Below, piece by piece: positions 57,501-61,640 of a stretch of DNA of 64,000 bases (the stretch's first letter is position 1; each line of letters starts with the position of its first letter). Under the pieces are notes generated by a model. The model was not told where the DNA came from. It ran no database searches and saw only the letters and a program-made list of their open reading frames with translations. A program made the translations under genes and the position numbers. The stretch covers positions 45,605,206 to 45,669,205 of the forward strand of contig CM018046.1 in assembly GCA_008638375.1 (NCBI GenBank), given 5' to 3'. This DNA is from Nyssa sinensis. Lineage: Eukaryota; Streptophyta; Magnoliopsida; Cornales; Nyssaceae.

Positions 57501-58092
57501 AGGTATTGAAAATTTTAACGGACACCAACAAAACCAAATTACATATGCATATCATTTACAACCTCAGGAAATTCCATAATTGCTGGTTTAACCCCAACAG
57601 CATACAATGGAAGAATGTTATAGTGCTCATACTGTGCTCTTTTCTCCTCAACTTTTTTGGCATATCTTTGTGACTGCAATTACCATATCAATTGAGCTTC
57701 AACATTTTCAGTAAATTAACTTCCACATGCAGCATACAAATTGAACATATATATTCAAGGATTGCAGAATAATACAAATCAAACCTTTTCATCAATTTTT
57801 TCAGGAGGCACCACCGTCTTCAGCACCTCATACAATATTGTTGCAATCTGATAAATCTTTACCAACTCCTCCCTTTAAGAAAAAAGGAAAAGTAAAAGTA
57901 ATGAGATAAATTAACAATAGCAATGGATGACATCCTGGACAGAACTATAAAGGTCGACATTTTAAAACCAGTTCCTCACGGTGTTTTTGTATATTCGGCA
58001 TCTTCGACATTTTTCTCATAGAAGTTCTGGTAATATTTCTGGATTTCACTTGGATCACTTTTTGTAAGGCGAGGTTCTGTCTCTTCTTCTTC
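15351..58092 (-). CDS. CALS7: Callose synthase, CALS7/GSL7-type, 40 exons in the window, 5' end missing
   Basis: Whole-gene entry; exons are listed singly below. Callose synthases are multi-pass plasma-membrane enzymes that polymerise UDP-glucose into 1,3-beta-glucan; CALS7 deposits callose in developing sieve plates. The exons give about 1,790 residues with the FKS1_dom1 part (exon 7), the first membrane cluster (exons 11-19), the large cytosolic loop with the conserved G-K-G-R-D-V-G (exon 36), the R-A-T-G motif proposed for UDP-glucose binding (exon 37) and the second membrane cluster to the C-terminus. The match in order and wording is best to CALS7, with CALS6 possible. Family length is about 1,950, so some 130-160 N-terminal residues, including the Vta1-like part, are missing. 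All introns are GT-AG except one GC-AG. Three +1 shifts (22338, 46007, probably 57434) break the frame, so it is either a non-functional allele or carries sequence errors. Confidence 0.9.
15603..15617. repeat. Poly-G run in the last CALS7 intron
   Basis: Fifteen G on the plus strand, thus poly-C upstream of the exon 40 acceptor at 15585. Confidence 0.95.
15912..16097 (-). CDS. CALS7: CALS7 exon 39 in window
   Basis: Encodes 62 residues, [20 protein letters not shown] to [10 protein letters not shown], with two membrane helices. Confidence 0.97.
16247..16297 (-). CDS. CALS7: CALS7 exon 38 in window
   Basis: A 17-codon exon encoding [17 protein letters not shown], a transmembrane segment. Confidence 0.96.
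16382..17179 (-). CDS. CALS7: CALS7 exon 37 in window (large C-terminal exon)
   Basis: Encodes 266 residues from [18 protein letters not shown] to the membrane segment before IAHGSRSVL. It contains [18 protein letters not shown] with the R-x-T-G motif proposed for UDP-glucose binding, [23 protein letters not shown] and several membrane helices. It has no stop or shift. Confidence 0.99.
17920..18245 (+). repeat. 162-bp tandem duplication of LTR end and primer site
   Basis: GAAGAGTGTTTTTTTACG occurs at 17930 and 18092, and the whole unit including TGGTATCAGGGAGAGGAA (second copy TGGTATTAGGG) repeats once. The priming region of the copia element is therefore doubled. Confidence 0.9.
19552..20060 (+). 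mobile_element. hAT-like MITE, copy 2 (right end lost)
   Basis: Starts AAAGAAGCATAGACATGGACAC and keeps the AT-rich middle of copies 1 and 3, ending in a GTGTCC-rich tail with no terminal GTGCTTCAT. It interrupts the copia RT right after V-T-W-N-D-A-K. Confidence 0.65.
20575..20668. repeat. Purine-rich (GA) low-complexity tract
   Basis: About 95 bases almost entirely A and G with GAGAG repeats. Confidence 0.9.
20945..21690 (+). mobile_element. RTE-clade LINE reverse-transcriptase fragment
   Basis: Plus-strand frames give [15 protein letters not shown] (catalytic F-x-D-D changed to F-T-D-D) near 21008-21050, [15 protein letters not shown] near 21243-21290, and the C-terminal H-R-R-P-E and G-E-P-R-G-R-E-G region near 21584-21660. 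This is the RTE-type RT of plants, with many stops. Confidence 0.8.
22018..22247 (-). CDS. CALS7: CALS7 exon 36 in window (catalytic core)
   Basis: Encodes 76 intact residues: [41 protein letters not shown], then [20 protein letters not shown] and the start of a membrane segment ending FYFSSM. The [10 protein letters not shown] motif is shared with fungal FKS1. Confidence 0.98.
22322..22435 (-). CDS. CALS7: CALS7 exon 35 in window, frameshifted
   Basis: Encodes [20 protein letters not shown] then [12 protein letters not shown] and a TGA. Family sequence continues S-E-D-I-F-S-G; the exon reads AGCTGAGGACATATT, one base longer than needed (114 instead of 113). The extra base is at 22338. Joining to exon 36 works perfectly once it is discounted. 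Confidence 0.93.
23240..23273. repeat. (TTC)n (TTA)n microsatellite
   Basis: Four to five TTC units run into about seven ATT units. Confidence 0.9.
23617..24305 (+). repeat. Three copies of a short LTR-tail repeat
   Basis: The pattern CAGCTTAAGCTTTTGG followed by an AATTGGTGTTC-like end appears near 23617, 24028 and 24259, with related copies at 25131 and 30731. In plant genomes this string precedes a tRNA-Met primer site, so these are probably decayed LTR ends. Confidence 0.5.
24105..24122. repeat. Poly-C run
   Basis: Eighteen C in a row inside the LTR-tail repeat cluster. Confidence 0.95.
25190..25352 (+). repeat. 5' LTR of the copia element
   Basis: About 160 bases similar to 30448-30580, including a TATAAATACC box at 25317. 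A 12-base internal duplication distinguishes it from the 3' copy. Confidence 0.75.
25420..25960 (+). repeat. Internal repeats in the copia leader
   Basis: ATCTGCTCCATTC-like units recur three times at 25430-25500, and a unit of about 107 bases (TCAGAGAAGC...GAGAAGCAAAGA...CAGACGCT) occurs twice at 25690-25900. The 183-codon open stretch over it has no known domain. Confidence 0.65.
26101..26758 (+). pseudogene. Copia gag
   Basis: ATG at 26101 opens M-T-E-A-P-S-S-K and reaches K-L-N-G-K-N-F-L, then one extra base shifts into the main frame [19 protein letters not shown]. It has the UBN2-type gag pattern ([11 protein letters not shown], then [21 protein letters not shown]). After 26740 another shift leads to the zinc-knuckle debris. 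Confidence 0.8.
26877..27434 (+). pseudogene. Copia protease region
   Basis: Contains [14 protein letters not shown], the active-site D-S-G-A motif of copia aspartic proteases, and [17 protein letters not shown]. It ends in a stop after T-K-N-S. Confidence 0.85.
27601..28359 (+). pseudogene. Copia integrase
   Basis: Starts with the GAG-pre-integrase [19 protein letters not shown] and C-x2-C, then I-H-N-D-L-W-G-P-S (first catalytic Asp), R-T-D-N-G-T near 27966 (second Asp), and [18 protein letters not shown] (Glu region). Two shifts break it at about 27880 and 27980. Confidence 0.85.
28502..29560 (+). pseudogene. Copia reverse transcriptase
   Basis: Open for 352 codons, with [31 protein letters not shown] and [11 protein letters not shown]. 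The Tyr of the usual Y-V-D-D box is replaced by Asp. A frameshift follows at 29560. Confidence 0.9.
29689..30347 (+). pseudogene. Copia RNase H
   Basis: Two overlapping frames: [18 protein letters not shown] then, after a shift at about 30095, [20 protein letters not shown] and the end T-A-D-I-F-T-K-G-L. Confidence 0.88.
30448..30580 (+). repeat. 3' LTR of the copia element
   Basis: Matches the 5' LTR at 25190 apart from small indels. The polypurine tract GAGGGGGAG lies at 30439-30447. Confidence 0.78.
30863..35100 (+). mobile_element. Second copia element, strongly decayed
   Basis: LTR remnant TGTTAGAGTAG (30863) to a TGGTATCAGAGTCGAT primer site (31039). Inside are a CCHC knuckle [14 protein letters not shown] (31912-31953), a protease relic [10 protein letters not shown] (32190), integrase debris and the RT fragments [12 protein letters not shown] and [14 protein letters not shown] (34172-34215). 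About 70 codons between the palm motifs are missing. It ends in RNase H debris near 34800. Confidence 0.8.
35134..36060 (+). mobile_element. Copia RNase H and 3' end fragments
   Basis: [12 protein letters not shown] near 35278 and [18 protein letters not shown] near 35355 are RNase H motifs. A second tail follows with T-K-H-I-K-V-D-like sequence at 35880 and a D-M-I-D-I-Y-A-P-D end at 36020-36046, so at least two fragments are joined. Confidence 0.7.
36061..36650. other. Probable LTR debris
   Basis: Follows the copia C-terminus directly. It contains AATAATACATATTAAAGGAG and a CT-rich tract ending near 36212; no domain is visible. Confidence 0.35.
36651..37350 (+). mobile_element. Copia RT/RNase H fragment
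   Basis: Shifting frames show the [12 protein letters not shown] block, [29 protein letters not shown], a D-R-K-S-T-S-G-F box and S-S-T-E-A-E-H-H-A. Confidence 0.75.
37793..37876 (-). CDS. CALS7: CALS7 exon 34 in window
   Basis: Encodes [20 protein letters not shown] then QRILANPL plus two bases. It is followed by the 15.4-kb intron full of copia elements. Confidence 0.97.
38019..38137 (-). CDS. CALS7: CALS7 exon 33 in window
   Basis: Encodes [20 protein letters not shown] then [19 protein letters not shown] plus two bases. Confidence 0.97.
38202..38324 (-). CDS. CALS7: CALS7 exon 32 in window
   Basis: Encodes 41 residues, [20 protein letters not shown] then [20 protein letters not shown] and Q, the most conserved stretch of the catalytic domain. 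Confidence 0.98.
38494..38605 (-). CDS. CALS7: CALS7 exon 31 in window
   Basis: Encodes [20 protein letters not shown] then [17 protein letters not shown]. Confidence 0.96.
38695..38872 (-). CDS. CALS7: CALS7 exon 30 in window
   Basis: Encodes 58 residues with [20 protein letters not shown] near the middle and N-N-I-L-T-L-M-L-T at the end. The K-F-T-Y-V-V-(S/T)-C-Q-x-Y-G motif is conserved from FKS1 to plants. Confidence 0.97.
39010..39078 (-). CDS. CALS7: CALS7 exon 29 in window
   Basis: Encodes [20 protein letters not shown] then K-D-D plus one base. R-G-M-M-Y-Y-R-x-A-L is a family signature. Confidence 0.97.
39176..39277 (-). CDS. CALS7: CALS7 exon 28 in window
   Basis: Encodes [11 protein letters not shown] then [16 protein letters not shown], the W-A-S-Y-R-G-Q-T-L motif of the catalytic domain. 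Confidence 0.97.
39366..39475 (-). CDS. CALS7: CALS7 exon 27 in window
   Basis: Encodes [20 protein letters not shown] then [17 protein letters not shown], invariant in callose synthases. It lies across a 4.5-kb intron from exon 26. Confidence 0.97.
40625..40969 (+). mobile_element. L1 LINE 3' end with poly-A
   Basis: Ends in GTGCACCACCTTGGTGCCTTT, ...TTACTTGTT then AAAAAAAA, the usual 3' UTR end of plant L1 elements, at 40916-40970. The coding part upstream is badly decayed. Confidence 0.6.
40975..42660 (-). mobile_element. L1 LINE RT/zf-RVT fragment, minus strand
   Basis: Minus frames give [17 protein letters not shown] (42655-42060, interrupted by the MITE), [20 protein letters not shown] (about 41870-41830) and a zf-RVT-like C-C-x-T-x-D, then L-L-I-H-C-P near 41190. 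Several stops are present. Confidence 0.8.
42109..42635 (+). mobile_element. hAT-like MITE, copy 3 (527 bp)
   Basis: Flanked by perfect 8-bp duplications CTCAAATC at 42101-42108 and 42636-42643. The ends CTAAGAATCATAG and, inverted, TTATGAAGCACGGACAC match copy 1. The middle is AT-rich with GTGTCC clusters near both ends. Removing it rejoins the LINE reading frame. Confidence 0.88.
42972..43431. repeat. Tandem duplication, copy 1
   Basis: About 460 bases starting ATATCACACTAGAAAATTAC; the next copy follows without a gap. Confidence 0.92.
43432..43898. repeat. Tandem duplication, copy 2
   Basis: Same start as copy 1 and the same end CAAGAACCCAGGAT. It stops about 30 bases from CALS7 exon 26, so the duplicated piece includes intron donor-side sequence but no exon. 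Confidence 0.92.
43928..44079 (-). CDS. CALS7: CALS7 exon 26 in window
   Basis: Encodes [20 protein letters not shown] then [20 protein letters not shown] and [10 protein letters not shown]. The [17 protein letters not shown] motif opens the glucan synthase (PF02364) domain. A 460-base tandem duplication ends about 30 bases from this exon. Confidence 0.98.
44189..44300 (-). CDS. CALS7: CALS7 exon 25 in window
   Basis: Encodes [20 protein letters not shown] then [17 protein letters not shown]. Confidence 0.95.
44418..44521 (-). CDS. CALS7: CALS7 exon 24 in window
   Basis: Encodes 34 residues, [19 protein letters not shown] to MMTKGH, the [15 protein letters not shown] block. Confidence 0.95.
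44634..44757 (-). CDS. CALS7: CALS7 exon 23 in window
   Basis: Encodes [19 protein letters not shown] then [19 protein letters not shown] and KDL. It matches the F-x-x-E-F-R-M-S-G-x-P block. Confidence 0.96.
44924..45087 (-). CDS. CALS7: CALS7 exon 22 in window
   Basis: Encodes 54 residues from [20 protein letters not shown] to KDPRDK, part of the cytosolic loop. Confidence 0.96.
45178..45259 (-). CDS. CALS7: CALS7 exon 21 in window
   Basis: Completes Arg and encodes [20 protein letters not shown] then PFLLASK. The [11 protein letters not shown] motif is invariant in the family. Confidence 0.97.
45351..45445 (-). CDS. CALS7: CALS7 exon 20 in window
   Basis: Encodes [19 protein letters not shown] then [12 protein letters not shown] plus two bases. 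An alternative acceptor three bases upstream would add one Gln. Confidence 0.93.
45682..45786 (-). CDS. CALS7: CALS7 exon 19 in window
   Basis: Encodes 35 residues, [20 protein letters not shown] to TKKNQ, the first cytosolic stretch after membrane cluster one. It starts and ends on codon boundaries. Confidence 0.96.
46004..46091 (-). CDS. CALS7: CALS7 exon 18 in window, frameshifted
   Basis: Encodes [19 protein letters not shown] then I-Y-G-A-F-S-H-L-G, followed by TGA. The exon is 88 bases although the neighbouring phases require 87: the end reads GGCTGAG/GT where G-E would need GGCGAG or similar. The extra base (46007) makes a premature stop at the last codon. Confidence 0.92.
46176..46225 (-). 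CDS. CALS7: CALS7 exon 17 in window
   Basis: Encodes [17 protein letters not shown], matching [12 protein letters not shown] in CALS6/7 exactly when exon 16 is joined at 46316. The acceptor is GTAG at 46229-46226. Confidence 0.93.
46226..46315 (-). other. 90-bp CALS7 intron without stop codons
   Basis: It begins GTAATA, ends GTAG, is in phase 1 and stays open in the host frame. Retention would add 30 residues without a shift. Confidence 0.85.
46316..46397 (-). CDS. CALS7: CALS7 exon 16 in window
   Basis: Encodes [19 protein letters not shown] then E-W-H-E-F-F-P-N plus one base. The following 90-base intron has no stop in this frame. Confidence 0.94.
46461..47077. repeat. 322-bp tandem duplication in a CALS7 intron
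   Basis: CTGGAAG(T/C)TTTAG(T/C)AGACATCTGC occurs at 46461 and 46783, and the units match up to GCCACACTTC(C/T)TTAT. It lies in the intron between exons 15 and 16. Confidence 0.93.
47403..47460. repeat. (GA)n and (GAG)n microsatellite
   Basis: GA units followed by GAG/GGAG units, about 130 bases from exon 15. Confidence 0.9.
47569..47629 (-). CDS. CALS7: CALS7 exon 15 in window
   Basis: Completes the Lys codon of exon 14 and encodes [20 protein letters not shown], a transmembrane segment. Confidence 0.95.
47859..47911 (-). CDS. CALS7: CALS7 exon 14 in window
   Basis: Encodes [17 protein letters not shown] plus two bases; the L-Y-V-G-R-G-M-H-E motif is diagnostic of the family and confirms that the GC-AG intron before it is spliced. 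Confidence 0.96.
47912..47993 (-). other. GC-AG intron in CALS7
   Basis: Exon 13 ends TGGGCTCAG and the intron begins GCAAGC and ends CTCCAG, 82 bases. The flanking peptide [13 protein letters not shown] fixes both borders. Confidence 0.92.
47994..48325 (-). CDS. CALS7: CALS7 exon 13 in window
   Basis: Encodes 110 residues, from [14 protein letters not shown] to MWWAQ, with hydrophobic segments around [15 protein letters not shown] and [13 protein letters not shown]. The intron that follows starts with GC instead of GT. Confidence 0.96.
48558..48675 (-). CDS. CALS7: CALS7 exon 12 in window
   Basis: Encodes [20 protein letters not shown] then [19 protein letters not shown]. It contains the end of membrane segment 1 and segment 2. 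Confidence 0.95.
48754..48876 (-). CDS. CALS7: CALS7 exon 11 in window (first membrane segment)
   Basis: Encodes 41 residues including [20 protein letters not shown] then [11 protein letters not shown], the start of transmembrane segment 1. Confidence 0.96.
48877..50850 (-). other. 2.0-kb CALS7 intron, no gene recognised
   Basis: Contains a C/A homopolymer pair at 49018-49043, AT-rich sequence, a possible minus-strand primer-like ATCAGAGCCC at about 50220-50229 and a (CA)n tract at 50822-50839. Confidence 0.6.
50851..50938 (-). CDS. CALS7: CALS7 exon 10 in window
   Basis: Encodes [18 protein letters not shown] to RQRAHV, the C-F-x-x-x-W-P-x-x block. The donor is GTAATA. Confidence 0.93.
51019..51095 (-). 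CDS. CALS7: CALS7 exon 9 in window
   Basis: Encodes [20 protein letters not shown] and LNEYF plus two bases of the next Trp codon. The [13 protein letters not shown] motif is nearly invariant in the family. Confidence 0.96.
51187..51321 (-). CDS. CALS7: CALS7 exon 8 in window
   Basis: Encodes 45 residues starting [18 protein letters not shown] and ending TPIYEVLLR. It follows a 3.9-kb intron that carries a MITE. Confidence 0.95.
51322..55197 (-). other. 3.9-kb CALS7 intron
   Basis: It lies between exons 7 and 8 and holds the MITE at 52179-52851. The rest (51400-52150 and 52860-55190) shows no recognisable domain. Confidence 0.8.
52179..52851. mobile_element. 673-bp terminal-inverted-repeat element
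   Basis: Its ends read TCAAGGATCAAAATATCGTTTC and, inverted from the right, CAAGGATCAAAATTTCGTTTC. ATTATTG flanks both sides (52172-52178 and 52852-52858), giving a 7-8 base target duplication. The inner borders repeat GGAAACGTTTCG-like palindromes. No open frame of note, so it is a MITE. Confidence 0.85.
55198..55321 (-). CDS. CALS7: CALS7 exon 7 in window (FKS1_dom1 motif)
   Basis: Encodes 41 residues with the family signature [20 protein letters not shown] and F-H-N at the end. This is the centre of the FKS1_dom1 region shared with fungal glucan synthases. Confidence 0.97.
55460..55551 (-). CDS. CALS7: CALS7 exon 6 in window
   Basis: Encodes [17 protein letters not shown] then [14 protein letters not shown], equal to the L-M-D-K-x-F-x-x-Y-x-S-W-C-x-Y-L block. 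Two bases carry over into exon 7. Confidence 0.95.
55752..55841 (-). CDS. CALS7: CALS7 exon 5 in window
   Basis: Encodes 30 residues, [20 protein letters not shown] to NHAQ, the highly conserved block that follows F-G-F-Q in all callose synthases. Confidence 0.95.
55842..57333 (-). other. 1.5-kb CALS7 intron, nothing recognised
   Basis: It lies between exons 4 and 5. An open minus-strand stretch at about 55935-56060 has no match to the protein, which is complete across F-G-F-Q/K-G-N-V. Confidence 0.7.
57334..57442 (-). CDS. CALS7: CALS7 exon 4 in window
   Basis: Encodes [18 protein letters not shown] to [10 protein letters not shown], ending at a codon boundary. The start of the exon reads ATCATTGCTGGCAATT; removing one base in GCTGG would give [11 protein letters not shown], the length found in the family, so a +1 insertion at 57434 is suspected. 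Confidence 0.8.
57563..57673 (-). CDS. CALS7: CALS7 exon 3 in window
   Basis: Encodes [19 protein letters not shown] to KPAIMEFPE. The border shown uses the donor GAG/GTTGTA, which fits the family length but puts exon 4 one base out of frame. A donor 20 bases further (exon end 57543, GTAATT) restores frame but adds seven unusual residues. Confidence 0.75.
57785..57872 (-). CDS. CALS7: CALS7 exon 2 in window
   Basis: Encodes [19 protein letters not shown] then [11 protein letters not shown], the conserved N-terminal CALS6/7 block. It ends at a codon boundary. Confidence 0.9.
57980..58092 (-). CDS. CALS7: CALS7 exon 1 in window
   Basis: Encodes [14 protein letters not shown] to EYTKTP, with two bases carried over. 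It matches the CALS7 segment just before the E-E-L-V-K-I-Y-Q-I block. The acceptor is at 58094-58093 and the donor GTGAGG follows at 57979. No upstream CALS7 exon was found to 64000, so it is not the first exon of the gene. Confidence 0.85.
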
Positions 58093-58244
58093 CTGAAACC
58101 AAGAAAAGTGGAGATGTTTTAACTTAGGTTTTGTTTCCTTCTGAAAATAGAGGAATTTCTCACATATTAATCATTGAACACTAGCAGCAAGATATTCTGA
58201 ACAAAGCTGTCAAATCTGTATCACAACAAGGACAGATTCTTATA

Positions 58245-58307
58245 TTTCCATATTATTATTATTTTGATAGGTAAAAGCAACATAATTCATTAAAAGGCAC
58301 CAAGGGG
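58245..58307 (-). mobile_element. L1 LINE 3' UTR end, minus strand
   Basis: Inverted, it reads CACCCCTTGGTGCCTTTTAA then ATGAATTATGTTGC, the standard L1 3' end. It is cut by the copia LTR at 58308. LINE-like coding sequence on the same strand reappears near 63300. Confidence 0.6.
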
Positions 58308-58520
58308 TGTGTTGTAAATATTGACCGAATCTGTAACTTAATTTAGGACATTAGATTGAGCTTAATTTGTAGCTTAATTTAGGCATCAGATTAATTAATT
58401 GATTGAATTATAGAAACTAATTTAGGAAAGTTTTCTTATTTACTTGTAAGCTGTGACTATAAATCTTGACCTCCTACAAAGAAGAATACACTTTTTTCAT
58501 TCTCTAAAATACCTTCAACA
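58308..58520 (+). repeat. Copia LTR
   Basis: Starts TGTGTTGTAAATATTG, has a GACTATAAATC box at about 58456 and ends in CA at 58520 immediately before a TGGTATCAGA primer site. Confidence 0.75.
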
Positions 58521-58530
58521 TGGTATCAGA
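58521..58530 (+). other. Primer-binding site (initiator tRNA-Met type)
   Basis: TGGTATCAGA directly after the LTR. Confidence 0.8.
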
Positions 58531-58753
58531 CCTAAACTATAGCTTCTCTTTCTCGATCCTCCCCTTGTAAGTGCCTCTCGTCTCCCTTGGCCCTTTTCAG
58601 CAAAGCCTCTTGGCTCCTTCGACACCTCTTAGCCTCCTCAGCCCAGCCTCTCGTCACCCTCAGCAGAACCTCTCGGCTCCTTCAGTCCCAACCAGTCTCG
58701 GCCAGCTTCCTTCACTTTCCAAATCTTTACTCTAACAATTTCTTTGTCTTATC

Positions 58754-59584
58754 ATGGCTGATAAATTTGACACCAAGGACAACAAAGATTCTTTTTTTAT
58801 TGGATCACTGACCAATACAAAAATGAAGGGTTCCAATTACCTTCAATGGTCTCGCGCTGTGTCGGTTTCACTGAAAACTCGTGGTAAGGCTTCTTATCTT
58901 ATAACCACCAAACCTACTAATGTCACCAAGGTTCCCGCTTAGGAACAAGAAGATGCTCAGATTATGACTTGGCTTTGGAACAACTTGAAACCATATATTT
59001 TCAATAATGTCAAAGCCATTTGGGACACTTTGTAGGAGTTGTACTCTTCTTATCAGAATCTCTCTCGTATCTATCAAATCTATCAGGACATTTTCTCCCT
59101 CCAACAGGGAGATCACTCGGTGGAAGAATATTTTTTCATCCTGAAAGGTATGTAGGAAGGAGTTAAATGTTTATCAAGCGTTGACCACTGACTTGAAAAC
59201 TCAACAACAACACAGAGAGGAATTTCGAGTTGCTAAGTTTCTCTCCTGTCTCGAACCAGAACTTGCTCCTATCAGTTTTCAGATTCTATCTGGTAAGGAT
59301 GTTTCCACTGTTAGTGAGACTTTTGCTCAGTGTTCGGAGAGCTGTCATTCATTCTTCTTCTCTACGAGAATGACACTCATTCCGCTCTTATTGCACCTCC
59401 TGAAGATCATGGTGGACATGTTTCTCCTAGTAGTAATCGTGGTCGTGGTGGTCCTGGTAATCATGGTGATTGTAATGGTCGTGGCTCTAAGGGGTGCACT
59501 CATTGTGGCCAAAATAATCATTTTGTTGACTACTGTTGGAAACTCCATGGCAAACCCACTTGGGCTAACCTGGGCTACACTTGA
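58754..59584 (+). pseudogene. Copia gag with zinc knuckle
   Basis: Starts M-A-D-K-F-D-T-K, then L-Q-W-S-R-A-V-S-V-S-L, a broken central part, and C-T-H-C-G-Q-N-N-H-F-V-D-Y-C-W-K-L-H-G-K-P, a standard CCHC knuckle, at about 59495-59560. There are stops in between. Confidence 0.85.
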
Positions 59585-59880
59585 GGGGGAGCATTCTGAG
59601 TCGGTTTCTGAAGGTTAGATCCTTATTTCCAAGACAGAGTATGATTCTATTTTTCAGCGTGCCAATGCCTCTTCTACTTACATAGCCAATTTAGTCTCAG
59701 TCAAGGTAACACACGTCTTCATTTTTCTTCCAGTACTACCATGGAATCTTGATTCTAGGGCATCTGACCATATGACAGGTAATTTGTCTCTTCTTTCTAA
59801 TATTTTTCGTTCTTCTTCTCCCTCCTTTGTCACTATTACTAATGGGAATTGTTCAATGACTTTCAATGACCTTCATCTAG
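59585..59880 (+). pseudogene. Copia protease fragment
   Basis: S-R-A-S-D-H-M-T-G-N-L-S-L-L at about 59753 replaces the usual D-S-G-A-S-D-H-M. The element then breaks off. Confidence 0.65.
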
Positions 59881-59939
59881 TTTAGAAAGAGAAGTTTGTC
59901 CAATTATGTATAAGTCTCACGCACAACAGTCAAGGAGGT

Positions 59940-61640
59940 AGTCAGAGCCTTCTATAGATGTATCATCAGCTTTGACCTACACACACACTATTACTTCTAT
60001 AGTTACCCTATCTCTTGTGGCCGAGATGTTACACTTACCTAGGCATCAAGAGGTACCTATTGAGGTATTTCCTTATCTATCTGAGCTTCTCGACGCGGTT
60101 ATCTATGATTTGACACGAAGTCGTGGCATAATATTAGAGACTCTCACCTACTTTAGTCTCAGTCGAACCACTTGCGCTCTTACACAGTTTTGTCAGCGCT
60201 TTTATTTTCCCTAGGAGCCATATGACCCACCTGATTCTTAAGATGGCTAGATTAATATGTGTTATCTCTAATGATATAGTGATAGACCTACCATCTTTTA
60301 TTTATAGGATTATTTATGAAATTACATAGGACCGTTTCAGACACAGTTTAGGTTTTCCTATCTTCGTCACTAGTCTCCTTACAAAGCGCCATGACCTTCA
60401 GTTTGTCGGTTGTGTGCTTAGACAAATACAACCCATCACTTATATCACAATGTCACGTAGTTTAGGACAGTTAGGCTGTATACCCGATATAGGTGATGAT
60501 TTACCACCTGTCTACTGGTCCTGCACAGGTCTCTGCCCCGGCACTCACATCTGCACCGACATCAACTACATCAGCGGAGGCATCGACTTCAACTGCTATT
60601 CTACTGACTTTCCAATCTGCCATAGATCGTATTCTTGGTGAGATATAGTCTTCAACAGCAGGTGGATCAGTAGTTCACCACATTGGATGATTGTATACAT
60701 GAATGTGAAGAATCAAATAGATTGTTTGCGCGGCACTACACAGTTCGATCCATAGAGCAACTTCTATGATCCACTCGATGATGTTGATACTGGAGCAAAT
60801 GGTCACGAGACTAGCGATGATAATCTAGAGACTAAGCAAACACAGCCTCAGGACTGAAGTCAGGTGGATCTAGAATCTATTATGTTTGTTTTTTGTAGTT
60901 TAGATACTCACAGTATGTATTTCTTTTATTATCAATTATATCTAAAACCTTCTTGCTGATGTCGAGCGGTAAAGACTTGAGGATTAAAATTCAAGGTCTC
61001 GAGTTCGAGTCTCCCTTGGGGCCACTAAAGGTTTGCCCGGTCATTAACTTCAAGACCCCAGGTTTAGTCGAGGTGCAGTGTAAGCTGACCCGGATACCTG
61101 GTTATCCAAAATATATATATATATATATATGACAGTTCTTATTTCTCATATATTGTGTCGTATATACTTGTCTGAGGCATCTTTGCTTGTGATGCTAACT
61201 TAGTATGTCTATTGTTCACTGTTTAGCTATAATCCATCGTATTATTTTTATGTTATATATAACTTTGTGCACTTATGACAAAAAGGGGGGAGATACTATA
61301 ATTTTTTATTCAATCAGCTGACATGTGAGGGAGAGTATTGGTTTGATTGAATAGGGAGATAGTTATTTTTCTCTTAGTTATTATTACTTCTCTTGAATAT
61401 TTCGTATTTTTTATCTTTCATAACATAGATGCTACTCATGGAATATTTGTTGAGAGTTCTACAGATAACAAATATCTTCATTTAGTAGATTTAAGTCTTA
61501 GCGGATTATTGGATCTATTGGTTACAGTCAGTCAGTGATCTTAATTATTTTCGCAATTTATTTGGCAAAAATGTAATTGGGCATTATATTGTAAAAATTT
61601 ATTAGTATGTTTTGTCATGAAATGCCAAAGGGGGAGATTG
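59940..61640 (+). mobile_element. Probable SIRE/Maximus-type copia 3' part with env-like ORF debris
   Basis: Frames between 59972 and 60840 show P-Y-L-S-E-L-L-D-A-V-I-Y-D-L then, after shifts, M-A-R-L-I-C-V-I-S-N-D-I-V-I-D-L-P-S-F-I-Y and a Ser/Thr-rich tail with coiled-coil-like D-D-C-I-H-E-C-E-E-S-N-R-L-F. Long non-coding sequence and GGGGGGAGA/GGGGGAGATTG polypurine tracts follow (61286 and 61631). This is the order seen in SIRE-like elements with an extra ORF after pol; assignment is inferred. Confidence 0.4.
60955..61127 (+). mobile_element. tRNA-derived SINE with (AT)n tail
   Basis: The 5' part has an A-box-like TGATGTCGAGCGG and a B-box GAGTTCGAGTC about 50 bases apart. The body GGTTTGCCCGGTCATTAACT to GCTGACCCGGATACC is that of a widespread plant SINE and ends in (AT)n at 61105-61127. 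Confidence 0.75.

Noticed and set aside
60955..61030. Possible tRNA gene
   Set aside because: A- and B-box-like elements are present but no cloverleaf was made out, and the body and tail are those of a SINE.
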